Shown piece by piece: positions 1-11,819 of a stretch of 64,000 bases of DNA. This DNA is from Pictodentalium vernedei (Eukaryota; Mollusca; Scaphopoda; Dentaliida; Dentaliidae). Both the position numbers and the translations under genes were made by a program. The DNA is taken from assembly GCA_031216915.1 (NCBI GenBank), contig CM062297.1:363085704-363149703 (forward strand), read 5' to 3'. The notes under the pieces are model-generated. The model searched no databases. It saw nothing but the letters and a program-made list of their open reading frames with translations, and was not told the DNA's origin. The first letter of the stretch is position 1. Every line of letters starts with the position of its first letter.

Positions 1-55
1 GTAGACATGTATTCCTTTGGTTTCTAAACAACACAGTCCTTAGTTTGATGAAATA

Positions 56-127
56 TATGCCCGAGTTGTTCAAAGAGTAGCTGAATTCAAGTATGCCCGA
101 GTTGTTCAAAAAGTAGCTGAATTCAAG
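56..127. repeat. 36-bp tandem duplication
   Basis: Two adjacent 36-bp units, 56-91 and 92-127, each running from TATGCCCGAG to GAATTCAAG, differ at one base. The rest of 1-805 shows no gene; it contains only a poly-G tract near 437-450. Confidence 0.9.
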
Positions 128-805
128 ATCAAAATCAAGAAGTTTTGCCTCTGTTAACGTTAGCTAGATAAAGACATGGGTGTCACGAAGATGTCCGATT
201 GTGGAGGGTGGGAGTGGGATGGAAGGGCTGTAAGCCCAGTTTATCCCGAATGCCATTACTCATGTCCCGACTGAAGAGATATTCCAACTATAGCATCAAG
301 GCGTGCCTTGATGATGTTGTTGGAAAATTTGTCACTGAGGATTACAGTTAAAATCTTCCCAACATATATAATTGGAACGTACTAAGCTTGGGCCGATTCA
401 GCCACAAACAAGGGCGCCGGAAGCATCCGAGGACAGGGGGGGGGGGGGGGTATCAAAACGAGCACTCAACTCTGGGGTATAATTAAAACCGGGCGTTTGC
501 GGCGTATCGTAAATTGTAATGTGGCATCCAATGGTATTGGCACTATATACTGGCGGAAATAAGAAACCCAAGTTTTGTTCTGTGGTAAATATTTTAAATG
601 TTGTTTTGGATTATTATTTCATTGTTTGAATTTTGATGTTATTTCTTCATTACTAACTAAATTTTGATGAGTTATGTTGTCTTAACACAGACCGCGTATG
701 TATGGATAACGTTCAAACGTGGGTACCCTAAGCCATTTCCTAATCAAAATCAATAGCAGGTGTGCCCACCCCGGGCTTCAGTCGCCGCTCTAACTCTCCT
801 TACCA

Positions 806-1760
806 TTACCCCATCAAGTTTTTTATGATCCTTTGTGGGAGGTTATCGCACTCCTGAAGAGGGGCCTATGTGAGCGAAGCGACGTTGTTTGGGACGTTGA
901 CGCGTTTCCGGGCCCTCCTGCCCAGCTCGTCCAACAAGTGCTCGATCGGGGACAAATCTGGACTTTAGATTGACCAATCGAGAACTGGGACATTGTTTTG
1001 GTTGAGGAAGTCACGACAAACCCTAGCAATCTTCGGCACCCAATATCCTGCTGCAATGTAAGGTTACGCGTATGGATAAGTGGAAGGATATGAGGCATAA
1101 GGACCTGATCCCGATATTCTACGGCTGTAAGATTGCCCTGTATGACCATTAGAGGTGTTTTTATGCCATGAGAAATCCCTCTCCTCAAAAACCATAACAG
1201 GCCATCCTCCGAATATGTCGTTTTCTTTAACGCATGCGTCAGAATATCGCTCACCTTGACGTCCATAGCAACGTTGTCGTCGTCCATCTGACCTGTAAGG
1301 TGTGAGCCAGGACTCCTCAGTGAATAACACACGTCCCCAGTGGGCGAAGTGAAACCGATATGGAGCATGTGCCCGCAGCCATTGCAATCGACTTTGACGA
1401 GGCCTGGGTGTACGTTGCGGACCAACATAGGTACGTCGTTGAATTCAACTCTTGCAACCGATTCCTAACTGTTCTTGGACACACTCGGCAACCATGAGTG
1501 CCTACAACCCGACTCGCCCTGTCCGTCGCCGTCCCCGTCTCTGTCTGAAATCGGTTACGTTACGGGGGTGTGAGAGACGTATGCCTCTATATTGACGTGG
1601 CGACGTAATGCGCGAAAGTCCGTTCTTGGGATGGTCAGCTAATCTTCCTGTGACTCTGACATGCCCAACTAAATGAGCTATCGTTGACTCAAGGACCCCA
1701 AATTACTGGGCGATGAGACGTTGCGATTGGTCCTGCATAATTAGATCAATAGCCATACAC
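806..1760 (-). pseudogene. Tc1/mariner-family transposase, decayed
   Basis: The minus strand carries the remains of a cut-and-paste DDE transposase of the Tc1 superfamily, recognisable in pieces spread over several frames. From the C-terminus: a stop at 808-806 preceded by a short ILKNLMG-like tail in another frame, then a PRSSTCWTSW segment corresponding to the usual SPIEHLLDELG region, then VIQGNLTAVEYRDQVLMPH and RNLTLQQD in the central catalytic region, and LRAHAPYRFHFAHWGRVLF upstream. N-terminal helix-turn-helix sequence is only faintly visible up to about 1760. There are many frameshifts and stops, so the gene is dead. The surrounding TIRs were not resolved. Confidence 0.8.
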
Positions 1761-2411
1761 CTATCAACTTCGGACATTCATGGTATTTTGCTTTTTCAAA
1801 TGAAAAGTTGTGCAGTCGATGTGTACTCTTCACAACTTCGTTTTGGTATGGTTTTCAAGCTCATAGCACGTAGGAGTGCCCCGAATACACGCTTTGTAGA
1901 CAAATCTGTTGAAAGCATGCAGCGTCGCACATGGTCATGGTTGACCGAATTTTAACCGAAGACTCTTTAGACTGAACACTGAGGTAGCTGTGTGCCAAAT
2001 TTTACTACATTTGGTCTACGGATAAAAAATTGTATTACCAAAACTGAACTTGCGTTTCTTTTTTCTGTCAGTATATATATCGCCGCTTGAGTGGCACAAG
2101 GCGCCATTTGCACTACAGATGGCGCCATGTGTCACTCAGGGGACGATACATTAAGCTTCAGCACCCACCCCGCCAATTGTTAGCTTTTTGATGATTAGTG
2201 GCCACCCTCCGTCATTTAACCTGGTACCCCCCCCCCCCAGACTTACCCCCCCCCCCCCCCCCCCCCATCGCCGCCTCTCCCCACCGCACTGACATTGGCA
2301 CACTTAAAATACGTTAGAAACAAACTCGGGAGTTTCTAAATTGCAGTTTCCGAAAAGTAAAGTCTTTTCCACCAGTCCACTTTTGCACGTCCTATACCTT
2401 GCCGCCCTATC
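1761..2411. other. Intergenic stretch with hairpin and C-tracts
   Basis: No gene is seen. A near-perfect hairpin at 2088-2138 pairs TGAGTGGCACAAGGCGCCAT with its complement across an 11-base loop (2 mismatches). Two long cytosine runs lie near 2228-2267. Confidence 0.6.
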
Positions 2412-3264
2412 CTGCACGACAGCGTAGAACCGCCACTTAACTTCACCTATTTGAGATGAACTTGTAATAACGAGATATTAATTTACAATTACAAGATGCT
2501 ATCTTGTAATTACAAGTTATTATCTTGTAATTACTAGTTATCATCTTGAACTTTTAACTTATCAACTTGCAATTACAATTTAGCTAACTTGTAATTACAA
2601 CTTCATAACTTGTAGTTACAATTTAGCATATTGTCATGCGGTAATATACGCTTTGTTGAAAAATACGGTAGTATAGGGTGGACTGTGTGTATCGCTGTTT
2701 GTCTAATGTTAGCTCTTGGAACTAGTTACTCGTGTTATGGTTTTTACCAAAGTTGCTGTGCATAGTTCGTAAAGCTATGTCATGCTTTGTTGTTGATAGT
2801 ACTGGGTTGCCTAGAACGGAAGCATAGTATATGTTTTTTATACCCTTTTGTCCCCTTTTGTCTTGGTAACACCTGTCGGTTGTCTAAAGGCATCCATTTC
2901 CATACATTTCGGTTGTTTTGCAGTGCACTCATGTACCGTAGATGAGTAGTCGTAGCTCCAACGTTATAGCCTTTATGACTCCTAGATCTTGGATTAGAGC
3001 CGTGTTTGTGGCTCTTATGGATCAGTCTGGACAAGTGTGGATGTGTTAACTATTGGGAACAATCCCAAAAGAACATGGTTTGGGAACTATTCGAACTACT
3101 GGGGACTGATGCTAGAAGTTACTGGTTTTGGGACTATTTCGAACCAAGTTTTGGGGATTGGTGTAAGTGGTTTGCAAACTACTCGGGAAATTTGGATGCT
3201 GAGGAAAATAGTGGCTCTGGGACTTCCGAGGAGTACTTGGGACTATCGGGGACTTAGGATAGTG

Positions 3265-4095
3265 GTTGTTGGTGTAGTAGTTGTTGTGCTTGTTGACGTA
3301 CCGGTGTGCTTCTATTGTCATTGGTTTTGTGATTGTAAGGGATAGTGTGGTACTTGTAGTGGTTATTGTTGAGGGTGTTAGTGTCTAAACAGCAGTGGTT
3401 GGTGTTGCTGTGTTTAGTGTTGTAGTTGTGGTTGCTGGTTTCATAGCTCTTTCGCCTGATGCAGTACGTTGTAGTGGGGTTAGTAGATGCAGTAGCGGAT
3501 GTTGTTAGTATTGTTGTTGTTTTAGTTGGTTGTAGTAGAGGCTGGTGTAGTATTTGTTTTTGTTAAGTAGTAGTGATTAGTGGGGTTATGGCTATCGGTG
3601 TTGTGGTTGTCTTTCTTGTATAAGAGCAGTTGGTGTTGTAGTTGTGGTCAGTTTAGTAGTGGTAGTGGTTGGAATTATGGATGTTGTTGTAATTGAAGTG
3701 GTTGGTGTTTTGCTGGTTGGTGTTATTGTTGTTGGCGTAATAGTTGGTGTTGGGGTGGCTGATGTTGTAGTTGTAGTAGCTGGTTTAGTCAATATAGTTA
3801 TTCATCAAGTAATTGCATCAATTCTACATACTGCTCTGCAAGGAAATCAGTGAGAACTTTTTCAAATTCCCGCGTGTCATAGAATCAAGTACGCTGGGTT
3901 TGTTTACAATGGCATAGCGGGGTTCGAACCCACGCCGAGATTGTTTCCTCCAGCACCAACCGCCTAAAGAAACTACTTAGCCATTATAGTTGGAGGTGTT
4001 ATAAAACAAACTAGTGTAGTAGTTGTAGAGGTTGGTTTAGATGTTTTAGTGACTGGTGTTGTAGTTGAGTGGTTTATTTTATAGGTGACTCTGTA
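3265..4095. repeat. GTTGTAGTTG-rich low-complexity loop
   Basis: Strand-biased sequence made of GTTGTAGTNGTNGTTG-like repeats separates the two arms of the foldback element. It opens spurious valine-rich and threonine-rich reading frames on the two strands; I do not treat these as genes. Confidence 0.8.
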
Positions 4096-4480
4096 GGAAT
4101 TGTGGTTGGTGGGATAGTCTCCTATAGCCCAAGTACTCATCGAACGTCCCCAAGCCACCACTCTTTTCAGTCCCTCAAAGTTCGCAATTAGTCTCCAAAC
4201 CACTATGTTCCAGATCAATCCACAGTAGTTATAATAGTCCCCAAACCATGTTCCTCTAAGATTGGCCTCTAATTGTCTACAAGTATCCACATTAGTACCG
4301 ACTGACTCATAGAAGCCACAAAGATGGCTACCATCTGGCATCCAGGAGTCACAAAGGCTATAATATAGGAGCTATGAAGAATCGTCTTCGGTACTAGAGT
4401 GCTCTCCAGAATATCCAAATTGTAGGTAGATAGCATAAAACAAGTAGAGCGGTAGATTGTATGGCTTTAGACAACCAACA

Positions 4481-4486
4481 CGTGTC
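4481..4486. repeat. Target site duplication of old Polinton (left)
   Basis: CGTGTC directly precedes the AGTAGAGG terminus of the old Polinton. The partner on the right (33489-33494) is GGTGTC, five of six bases identical. Six-base duplications are typical of Polinton integrases. Confidence 0.75.
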
Positions 4487-5045
4487 AGTAGAGGATAACT
4501 GCATATCCTAGCTCAGCAGAAATTTATTTCTGGTTTACTAAAAAAATTAAGCTTGAAAGCAATGGGAATTTAGCATGGAACACTTTCTTTTTCAGCTTAC
4601 AAAACTACCAGCTCAGTTATCATCTTTGGCTAAGGTTGATCCAATGGGGATTTATTTTATAAAATGAAAAACAATTTAATCTCGAAATAAGCTAGACCAG
4701 ACGATCTCGAAAAACCTCTTTTCCCATACCAATTTCCCATAGGAATGTATATAAGTGTGAAGATCGCTCTACACAAACATGTGCGAAATGAATTGTTTTT
4801 CCCCATCATCACCTTTTTGTTCAGTGCTATTCCAATGAGGATTTTTTGAGAATTGTAGAGGATATGATTTTCGTTCTTTCATTTTACTCCTTCAGGCCCT
4901 CAACATACCTCAGATTTCCAATTGTCACCGTTTTGCTCAGTGCTAATCTAATGGGAAATTGTGAAGAAGTGCAAGAGATGGCAAGTGGGATAGAAAAGAC
5001 GATCTCGAAAAACCTCTTTTTCTGTACCAATTTTCCATAAGAATG
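4487..5045. repeat. Left terminal inverted repeat of old Polinton
   Basis: The repeat begins AGTAGAGGATAACTGC and matches the reverse complement of about 32925-33488 over roughly 560 bp with many substitutions and indels. Shared landmarks include CAGCTTACAAAACTACCAGC, CGATCTCGAAAAACC and ATACCTCAGATTT. 5046-5352 shows no gene and is the spacer before the protease relic. Confidence 0.8.
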
Positions 5046-5352
5046 TTCTTTGAGGTGGGTTTGAGATACAAAGCCTTTATTGACTGCAGTCGATTCGGAA
5101 TCATTGTCACTGATTTGTGCCTGATTGACAATCTTATTAAACCAATGTTCAGCTCGGTCTTCATTTCATTTTTCTCATCATTCGAAACATCGACGATCTA
5201 TCTTCCGCAACGTCTACGTATTGTTTGGTGGCAGCATCTCTGCGATGCTCTGGTTCTCCTACAGTCAATATCTTGTTAGAATTCGCATCCACCCCAAACT
5301 TCATGAGTTTTGGAACATAGCGTTATATAAAAAAATATTTTTGTTTCTATCT

Positions 5353-5800
5353 CCATGTAAGTAAATCATTGAGGATGTCTTAGAAATTATGTTTCAATGA
5401 CCATCTCTTGAGATCGTAGAGACACACAAGTGTCCACAAAATACTTGATCACGAGGTTGCACACGTTCCGTATTGTAATAAAACGACGACTTTAAATAAT
5501 CCATCAATTCTTTGTGTGGTGAGATTCCATAACTGTCGAAATAATAATTTCTTCTCGCATTCTTAAACCATGCCACCCAATGTGTGGCGTCGCCCGACAG
5601 ATCGTCTAGATTCAAGATTCTGCATTCGTCGCCATCTTGAGGTTTTCTAAGCAATGCACCTCTGGAAAATCCACCACGAAAATGTTTTTTCTTCAATGCT
5701 TTCACTGCATCCAACAGATCGATGTTAGACAGAGGTTTGTTAGGAAAGATGACACTTTCTACCAATGTGTTCGTATTTTCGATTTTAATTTGTTTTGATT
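5353..5800 (-). pseudogene. Adenovirus-type cysteine protease relic (old Polinton)
   Basis: This relic is homologous to the young copy at 16972-17403. Visible in order on the minus strand: FPNKPLSNIDL near the N-terminus, CRILNLDDLSGDATHWVAWF with the catalytic histidine, NYYFDSYG, and QVFCGHLC with the catalytic cysteine. The frame breaks just after CGHLC, and the remaining homology continues in another frame to about 5353. No ATG is seen at the start; the readable frame runs back to about 5800. In Polintons this enzyme is thought to process virion proteins. It lies directly inside the left TIR. Confidence 0.85.
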
Positions 5801-6180
5801 TTAATTTATTATTTTGATTTTGATTTTATTTTTTACATGAATTTTATTTTCTTCCCAAAAAATCTTTTTAATTCTTTCATCATATTTCTGTTTCTTCGAC
5901 ATTTTTTATTCATTTTCCTTTCATTATTTCCTACATCATTTCATTCATCTCTTCACATCATCTCTTAAATCTCATGCAATCCAAATAATTTTGTTGCAAA
6001 TTCCTTTTCGCGCTTCTCTGTACACAAAATCCCAAATGAACATTGGAATTTTTTTTTTTTTTGTAAAAATTTGTTCCATTTTTAATTTTTTTAAGGATTT
6101 ATTTTTTTTTTTTTTTTTTTGCTATTAATTATCTTCTAGATTTTCTGTATGTCTTTATCAATTTCAATTTGCAATGTCAT
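5801..6180. other. AT-rich spacer
   Basis: T-rich sequence with poly-T runs lies between the protease and polymerase relics. It probably held the protease promoter and polymerase 3' end. No gene is seen. Confidence 0.5.
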
Positions 6181-8495
6181 TTATTTGTTTATTCCTTCTT
6201 GATTTTGAGGAATCATTGGCGTTGTGGAATAATGACTGTGTGCTAAAGTGTTTATTCCATCCAATTCCACGATTCTCTTATCACCGTCAGCCAATAAAGC
6301 AATTTTATTGATTATGTCCATGTAGAGATCATGCTTGTCGCTTTGAATCGTGTTCATCGATTTGTACACTTCTTGATTTTCAAACAGACATTTTTTATAC
6401 TCTACGATAGTGATGTCATCATTCGCACCATTTCTTTTGACACCTTTGAATTTCTTAATCGCCTTCCCATCTAAGTGGTAAGCATACTGTTTTGACTTCC
6501 ATGATCTGTCTTCCTACCATCTCGTCATTGAATTTTCCCACCACCTTTTTATTCCCACCCGATGGAATATTAGATTTGTGATCACTGGGATAATTGCTCA
6601 TGTCAAACCATGCATCGACATCAGAAGACATGTCTCGGTAAAAATCTTCAGTCTTTATCTCGAAAGCCAGACTATCTGTGTCGGTAAACAACAGTTTGGC
6701 TTTTGAATCATATTTCTTCTTCATGTATTCGTAATGAAATCAATACATCAACTGTTTGCCAATGTCTTAGAAACACGTTCCCAATAAACCAGTTTATCGA
6801 ATGTCAGATGCATCTGTTTCATGTGAATGGCCACTAGATTTTCTTCGAAGATGGTTCAATGTTTATAGTTTGGTTTTGAAATGTATTTTCTAGGCTGACT
6901 GTCCGTCGTCAGGAGACGAATGTCGGTGCTTTTTCTGATGTTTTCCATCAACTTTCCGTACACCAAATTGTACATAAGTTTAAAAAAATCTTTCTCAAAT
7001 TCGGTCATGGCCTTCATTTTAAACTTTGTGTTAAGATCTATATACCTCTTCATCCAAAGCGCTTCGTCAAATCGGATGATGTGATGTATTTTTACTAATT
7101 TCATGCCATAATCTATGTAAAGTTTCAGATTTTTGCAGTAAACTGCATATTTATGTTTGTCATTTAAATTTGGAACGAGTTTATTGACTTTATTCATTTT
7201 CATTTGTTCGGGTACTAAAGGATAATCATTGTGTGGATCATGTAACATTTCAGGATATTCTAGATCTACCTCCAGAAGACGGGGATAATGTTTATAATTT
7301 TCCATCATCTCACGATTCTCAACCCATTTGAAATTTCCCATCAGTAACAGATGACTCAAGGCCCAACCATATAAATTATTAGCATCTAGATATGTTATGT
7401 ATTTACTTGGTTCTCGCACATCGAATCCTTCTTCCATGTAGCAATTGTTTGCTTTTGCATATCTGTGAGATATCATTGACACGCCACCTCTTACACCCTT
7501 TTCAAACACGAGCAACATGTTCATGTCGGATAATAATTTCAAGTGGATTTCAGTCGCCTTCAGCAGTGCATCCCAGCCCAAGCTGGGAGCTGTGTAATAC
7601 CAAGCCAGATCTAGACCGTAATGTCTCCAACAGACATTTCAAAAATTTTCGAACACGTCTGCTAAGAGAAGGATGTCGGTTTTCAGATACAGATCATGAA
7701 AATCTCATGGATTTCATGTCGAATATTTTCCATACTTTTTTAGCATGTTCATAGTCGACATCAGAAATGTCTTCATTGTATAATTTCGAATAAAAGTGAT
7801 CTTTAGAAGGTAGCTTCGACTCGTCGAATCTATGCAAACCGTTAATGATAGGGATAGACTCCTTTCCTCAATCCGTTCATATAATCATAGGGATAGATCC
7901 CTTTCCTCAATACACTCTCCAATTGGCGCTCGTCTCAAGAGCATTTGGTCATGATCTCGAATTTCTCCTTCCCTACATTTCCAACTAGTTTCTCGAGACT
8001 GGTCGACATGAATTTGAAACTATCTATGAAACGTATTTCTCTCTTGATATCGACTGTTGACATTTCTCTATTTATTTTTTATTTCTTTTTGTTTACGACT
8101 ATCCATTTCATAAAAGAAATGTTTTGTTCCTCGCTCTTCATGATACAGTTTACATAACCTTAGCTGACTTTGCCGAGATTCTTTATGAACAGCTGACTGT
8201 CATAACCCGACAAATTGTGAAATATCACTGGAAAGAACTTAGCATCTTGATATTTTAAACAAGTGTGATGATCATCTTCTCAGGAGTTTTAAATTGCTCA
8301 TATAATTTTTTGAATTGAGACTCCAAATCATCCACAAATTTTTGAGCCACTCGTTATTGTCTGACTGTTTCATGTGAGTGTACGGACCAGAAGATTATCA
8401 ATTGTCGAAAAAACATTTTATATAAAAACAATAAACAGATGGTGTGTGTTTCTGATATTTTTCGGTGTAATGATTGTTGGGCTGATACGAACTCA
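6181..8495 (-). pseudogene. polB: Protein-primed family B DNA polymerase, C-terminal part (old Polinton)
   Basis: This is the palm and thumb portion of a Polinton DNA polymerase, reading leftwards from a break at 8495; the N-terminal portion is 21 kb away at 29633-31023. Motif A is seen as YLDANNLYGWAL (near 7390), motif B as KLMYNLVYGKLMEN (near 6960) and motif C as LLFTDTDSLAFEI (near 6680). The longest open stretch is 241 codons (7581-6856). It is broken by numerous frameshifts and stops at 7600-8480 and around 6730-6850 and 6370-6455. The C-terminus ends near 6181 after TLAHSHYS. The enzyme would have replicated the element using a terminal protein primer. Confidence 0.9.
8486..8495. repeat. 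Candidate target duplication of layer-2 insertion (left)
   Basis: TACGAACTCA at the break in the old polymerase matches TACAAACTCA at 29633-29642, where the polymerase resumes. The alignment to the young polymerase switches at exactly these bases, which supports a 10-bp duplication with one difference. Confidence 0.5.
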
Positions 8496-10718
8496 AGATT
8501 TGCTGAAGAATGGATTTCACTTTTTTTTTAAGGCAACACACATAGAACGTAATTAAGTGTTTCGTAAAATGTAATTAAGGTGTCGTCCAACGTAACTTTG
8601 GTCAATTTGTTGACATTTTTCCCAATGCCTCAGAAACAGATAAGAAAAGTAAGGACAGGCAAATTATATATCAAATTAATGAGTAAAGTGCATAGAAAAG
8701 GTACATATAATTTTTTCACGAAAAAAAAGTGAATTTTATGATTTTGATGAACATTAATTTGCCAATGGCATAAGTAACGAACCCTCAAAACCACAAAATA
8801 ATCAGTAATTCGAAAGCCTTGGCCTCAATGTAATGAAAACATACCTCAGACTTGGAGAAAGCATTTTCATATGACACACACTCAGGTGTGTTTTGATGTT
8901 GGAATGCAATACCACCAACACAAATTTTGGATGTTCCGGATGTGGCCATGTTTCAATGATGTTTATTCCAGTCATGTGATTACAATGTGGTTCTTGCAGG
9001 AATACTCATTTTGGGCGATCATCAGAATGAAAGGATGTGACCATGTTCTTTATTTGCTCGAGACAATGTATGAGCGGATTTGCAAACAGGTTACAGCAAA
9101 TACTTGAGCTGCTAATGTCATAACTGCAAAATATTGTTTGAAATTCCCTCCGGTGTTTACAGGTCATCTGAACTTTTTTGTTGACAAAAAATCTGAATTA
9201 TTGCGCACTAAAAACACAACATGAACCACTTGTAAAAAAATAACCGAGTGTATCAAATCAGATGATACACATAAAATAAGGCAATATTCATAACAAAGTA
9301 AGCAGAATACTACAGAAATCTCTTTTTATCGAAATATATTCCAACTGACCTTGAACTGTATTGAGTGTGTTGATTTCCCCCGATGTTTTGAAGTTATGTA
9401 CGTCCTAGTAACCATGGAATTTGCCGCAACTGTGTTTGATGTCTGCAAAGGACCGATTGAAGATGGCTGAAAATTATGCATTTGCACTTTTAAATAAGGT
9501 GCGATTGGACGACGCTGTGAATTTATTTTTTTCTTGCAATCAACTATACCAATACAAGCGTCGATCAGTGTCTGTTGTTATTGTTTTACACTGACAAGTG
9601 TGACAAATCTCCTTTACCAGAAACTATCTCCCAGTTTGCATATCATAATAAACATAACTGCTGTCAGCGTGACCATGATGGTCAAAACCCAAACGAATTA
9701 TCGAATCCACAGTCAAAATTAACTGCAATTGGCATTTAAACAAATGAAATATTCGCAATGTCTTCATTATCTATGTCGAGTTACTTTTTAACCAGCCCAC
9801 ATGCATTCAGTTTCGTTTTCCATTTATTTTACTGAAATTATTAATTGACAAGGTGGGTGTGTTGTGATTATTATGCCCCGGAACTGGAAGTTGGAAAGTC
9901 AAAGGCACATCTAGTGCCGTGGAGACCTCTTTCCTCTAACCCATTCCAACATTCTCCCTTGTATCTCAACCACTGCTACTCCAATTTGAAGGATATTTGG
10001 TGTTGTGATCGAGCATCACAGGGAAAGGATGCCTGTGTAGCTGCTGTAGCTAGTGTTTCTTCCACACATTTTACCAGAGTTATGGTCCTTTTTCACTCTT
10101 TCAAGTTAGAACATTTTGTTTATAACTAGTTGATTTGTTACAATTTGTTGGAAAGTGCCTGCTGATACCTTCAAATTAATTGCAACAAAATATTTTTTGT
10201 GAATATTTTGTTCCTATTACTTATCAAGCAACAAGCTAATGAATATTCTGTAAAGCCACCAATCTGATGTTTGAAACTTTTATCTGGGCTGTTATGGAGG
10301 CTTCTGGAACTCAACATGTTGATTATGGCAGGATTTTTCTATTCACCCATTAGTCGATAAATTAAGTGTTATAGTTGGAAGTAAGAAGCATGAAAGGTCC
10401 AGGACTTAAAGTCTAAAAAGAATGTTTTGCAATGTAACATGATTTTTGCAGATACACTTATTTGGAGGGTTACCTGTCTGATAGTGTTTGGAACATGTGT
10501 GTTGCCAGGATCTTAAAAATGAAAAAAGAGTTAAACTTTGAGAAAAAAGGCATATGCCATGAGTGCCAGAGGTGGAGTCATACAAGGAAGAGAGCACTCC
10601 CGCCCCATATCCCCAGGAAATGTTTTGTCAAATGGAACTCACTTGTCCCCTTTTGGGGATTACTTTACGTACTGCATTCTTGAAAAAAATATGTGAACAC
10701 CTATATTTGAATGTCAGA
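8496..10718. mobile_element. Unclassified element interrupting old polymerase (left part)
   Basis: This 2.2-kb segment and its continuation at 28624-29632 together split the old polymerase gene. Near its outer ends are imperfect inverted repeats: GGCAACACACATAG...GTCGTCCAACGTAAC at 8532-8610 and the inverse, GACGTCC...TTATGTGTTGCC, at 29455-29490. The far right end is A-rich (AAATAAAATTATGTTTAAAAAAAAA region), which could instead suggest retroposition. Short open frames (for example 9845-10129 and 10462-10683) match nothing I recognise. Confidence 0.5.
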
Positions 10719-10724
10719 CCTACT
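10719..10724. repeat. Target site duplication of young Polinton (left)
   Basis: CCTACT abuts the AGTAGG terminus. An identical CCTACT at 28618-28623 follows the right terminus. This perfect 6-bp duplication is the Polinton integration signature. Confidence 0.95.
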
Positions 10725-11207
10725 AGTAGGTATATAAGGCGGATTCAGTATCACTTGTACACGATTTCGTACATGTACACGTACATCAATGTACACCTCC
10801 ATAGGATTTAGTGTTAAAATCGTGTACAGGTACACGATTTGTCGTTTTTTATGGTGATACAGAATCCGCTTGCGGATTCTCTATCACTGGATTCTATATA
10901 CACATCGCTCAAGAGTGAAAAAAATGTATGAAATTTTAAGGAAAAAAGGTGTACTGTCTGATACAGAATCCGCAAATGGGTTTCCCCCATAGGATTCAGT
11001 GTTAAATCGCGAGCAAAAAACTTGTTGCGGATTCTGTATCAGCATCAAAAAGGTGGTTTGCGGATTCTGTATCATCCGTATCTGTACACGATTTTAACAC
11101 TGAATCCCTATGGAGGCATACACGGAAACCCATTTGCGGATTCTACATCAGAAATCGACTTATGTACGACACATGGAAAAGAGGTGATACTGAACCCGCA
11201 AACCCAC
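10725..11207. repeat. Left terminal inverted repeat of young Polinton
   Basis: The repeat is about 483 bp and is the near-exact reverse complement of 28140-28617, with a few small indels. It carries several copies, in both orientations, of GATACAGAATCCGC (for example near 10855, 10968, 11027 and 11057) and of GTACACGATTT, suggesting protein-binding sites for integrase or replication. Confidence 0.95.
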
Positions 11208-11246
11208 TGCCATGTTTCCCAACTCCCAAGGAAATAAAAAAGTGAT

Positions 11247-11270
11247 TGATATATATAGGAGAGAAAAAAA
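11247..11270 (+). promoter_or_regulatory. Candidate promoter motif TATATAGGAGAGAAAAA
   Basis: ATATATATAGGAGAGAAAAA lies about 80 bp upstream of the gene at 11347. The same string occurs before the capsid gene (13944-13965), and a related one (TATATAAAGAGAAAAA) occurs near 21780. A role as a viral promoter is inferred. Confidence 0.5.
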
Positions 11271-11346
11271 TATATAAATAAAATAGTTATTTAAAAAAAT
11301 AAATATATCAAATCGAATAGATCATAAAAAAAAAAATACGTAAATC

Positions 11347-11721
11347 ATGAGTGCTTCCCAGACTATTAGAGTGAGGTTTCTTTTAAACATGCTGATGAGA
11401 GCATACGCAATCTGCGTGAACGAAGAACTACGTCCCATTTTGTTAGAACGATGTGTCGGATGTCGGGATCATCTAGACTTCGATCACGAGAATCATTCGT
11501 GTCTGACGATGGAAAGGGAAGATATGGTCGTCAAGTATTTCGAACCGGCATTCGAATGCGTTAGATTCGATGATGTGATCACGCTTTGGAAGAGATTAGT
11601 CTTCTGTAAGGATCGAGACAAGCCCACAGTTTCGAAAGAACTGAAATTGGCGCGTAGAAGTCTGACTTTAGAAGACAAGGGATGCATCATGAAATTATTG
11701 TTCAATGAAGCATACGTCTAA
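11347..11721 (+). CDS. Small Cys/His-motif protein, unknown function
   Basis: This intact 124-codon frame is the first gene inside the left TIR. Its central part contains ERCVGCRDHLDFDHENHSC, an arrangement of two closely spaced cysteines, three histidines and a distal cysteine that could bind zinc. The rest is helical and charged. The old Polinton carries a decayed homologue beside its right TIR (32152-32652, with KERCSGC and YGHNSQ), so the gene is a shared component of both lineages rather than a random open frame. It starts at the first ATG downstream of a promoter-like motif. I do not recognise a named family. Roles in regulation or virion assembly are possible but unproven. Confidence 0.75.
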   Translation: MSASQTIRVRFLLNMLMRAYAICVNEELRPILLERCVGCRDHLDFDHENHSCLTMEREDMVVKYFEPAFECVRFDDVITLWKRLVFCKDRDKPTVSKELKLARRSLTLEDKGCIMKLLFNEAYV

Positions 11722-11819
11722 GTTTTCTCGTTGATATAAAAATAAGGGAGAATAGAAAATAAAAATAAATACACACATAAATTTTTTTATCTAATATTAG
11801 AAAGAAAAAAAACACAAAA

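Larger units (their letters stand above)
2412..4486. mobile_element. Large foldback (palindromic) element, left part
   Basis: This is the outermost layer of the nest. Its left arm (about 2412-3260) is repeated in inverted orientation first at about 4100-4486 and then, beyond the old Polinton, at 33495-34195. Matching landmarks include a (TTGTAATTACAAG)-like satellite at 2460-2640, the segment beginning GGACTGTGTGT near 2681, GGTTGTCTAAAG near 2878 (inverse near 4470) and ACATGGTTTGG near 3073 (inverse near 4245). The loop between the arms is a low-complexity GTTGTAGTTG stretch. Without inserts the element would be about 2.8 kb with arms of roughly 0.8-1 kb and moderate identity. No protein is encoded, so it is presumably non-autonomous. 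Confidence 0.75.

Noticed and set aside
3006-3853. Valine-rich and threonine-rich open frames on both strands
   Set aside because: They result from GTTGTAGTTG low-complexity sequence in the foldback loop and have no domain structure.
8871-9107. 78-codon open frame in the middle-layer element
   Set aside because: Composition does not look coding and no domain is recognisable.
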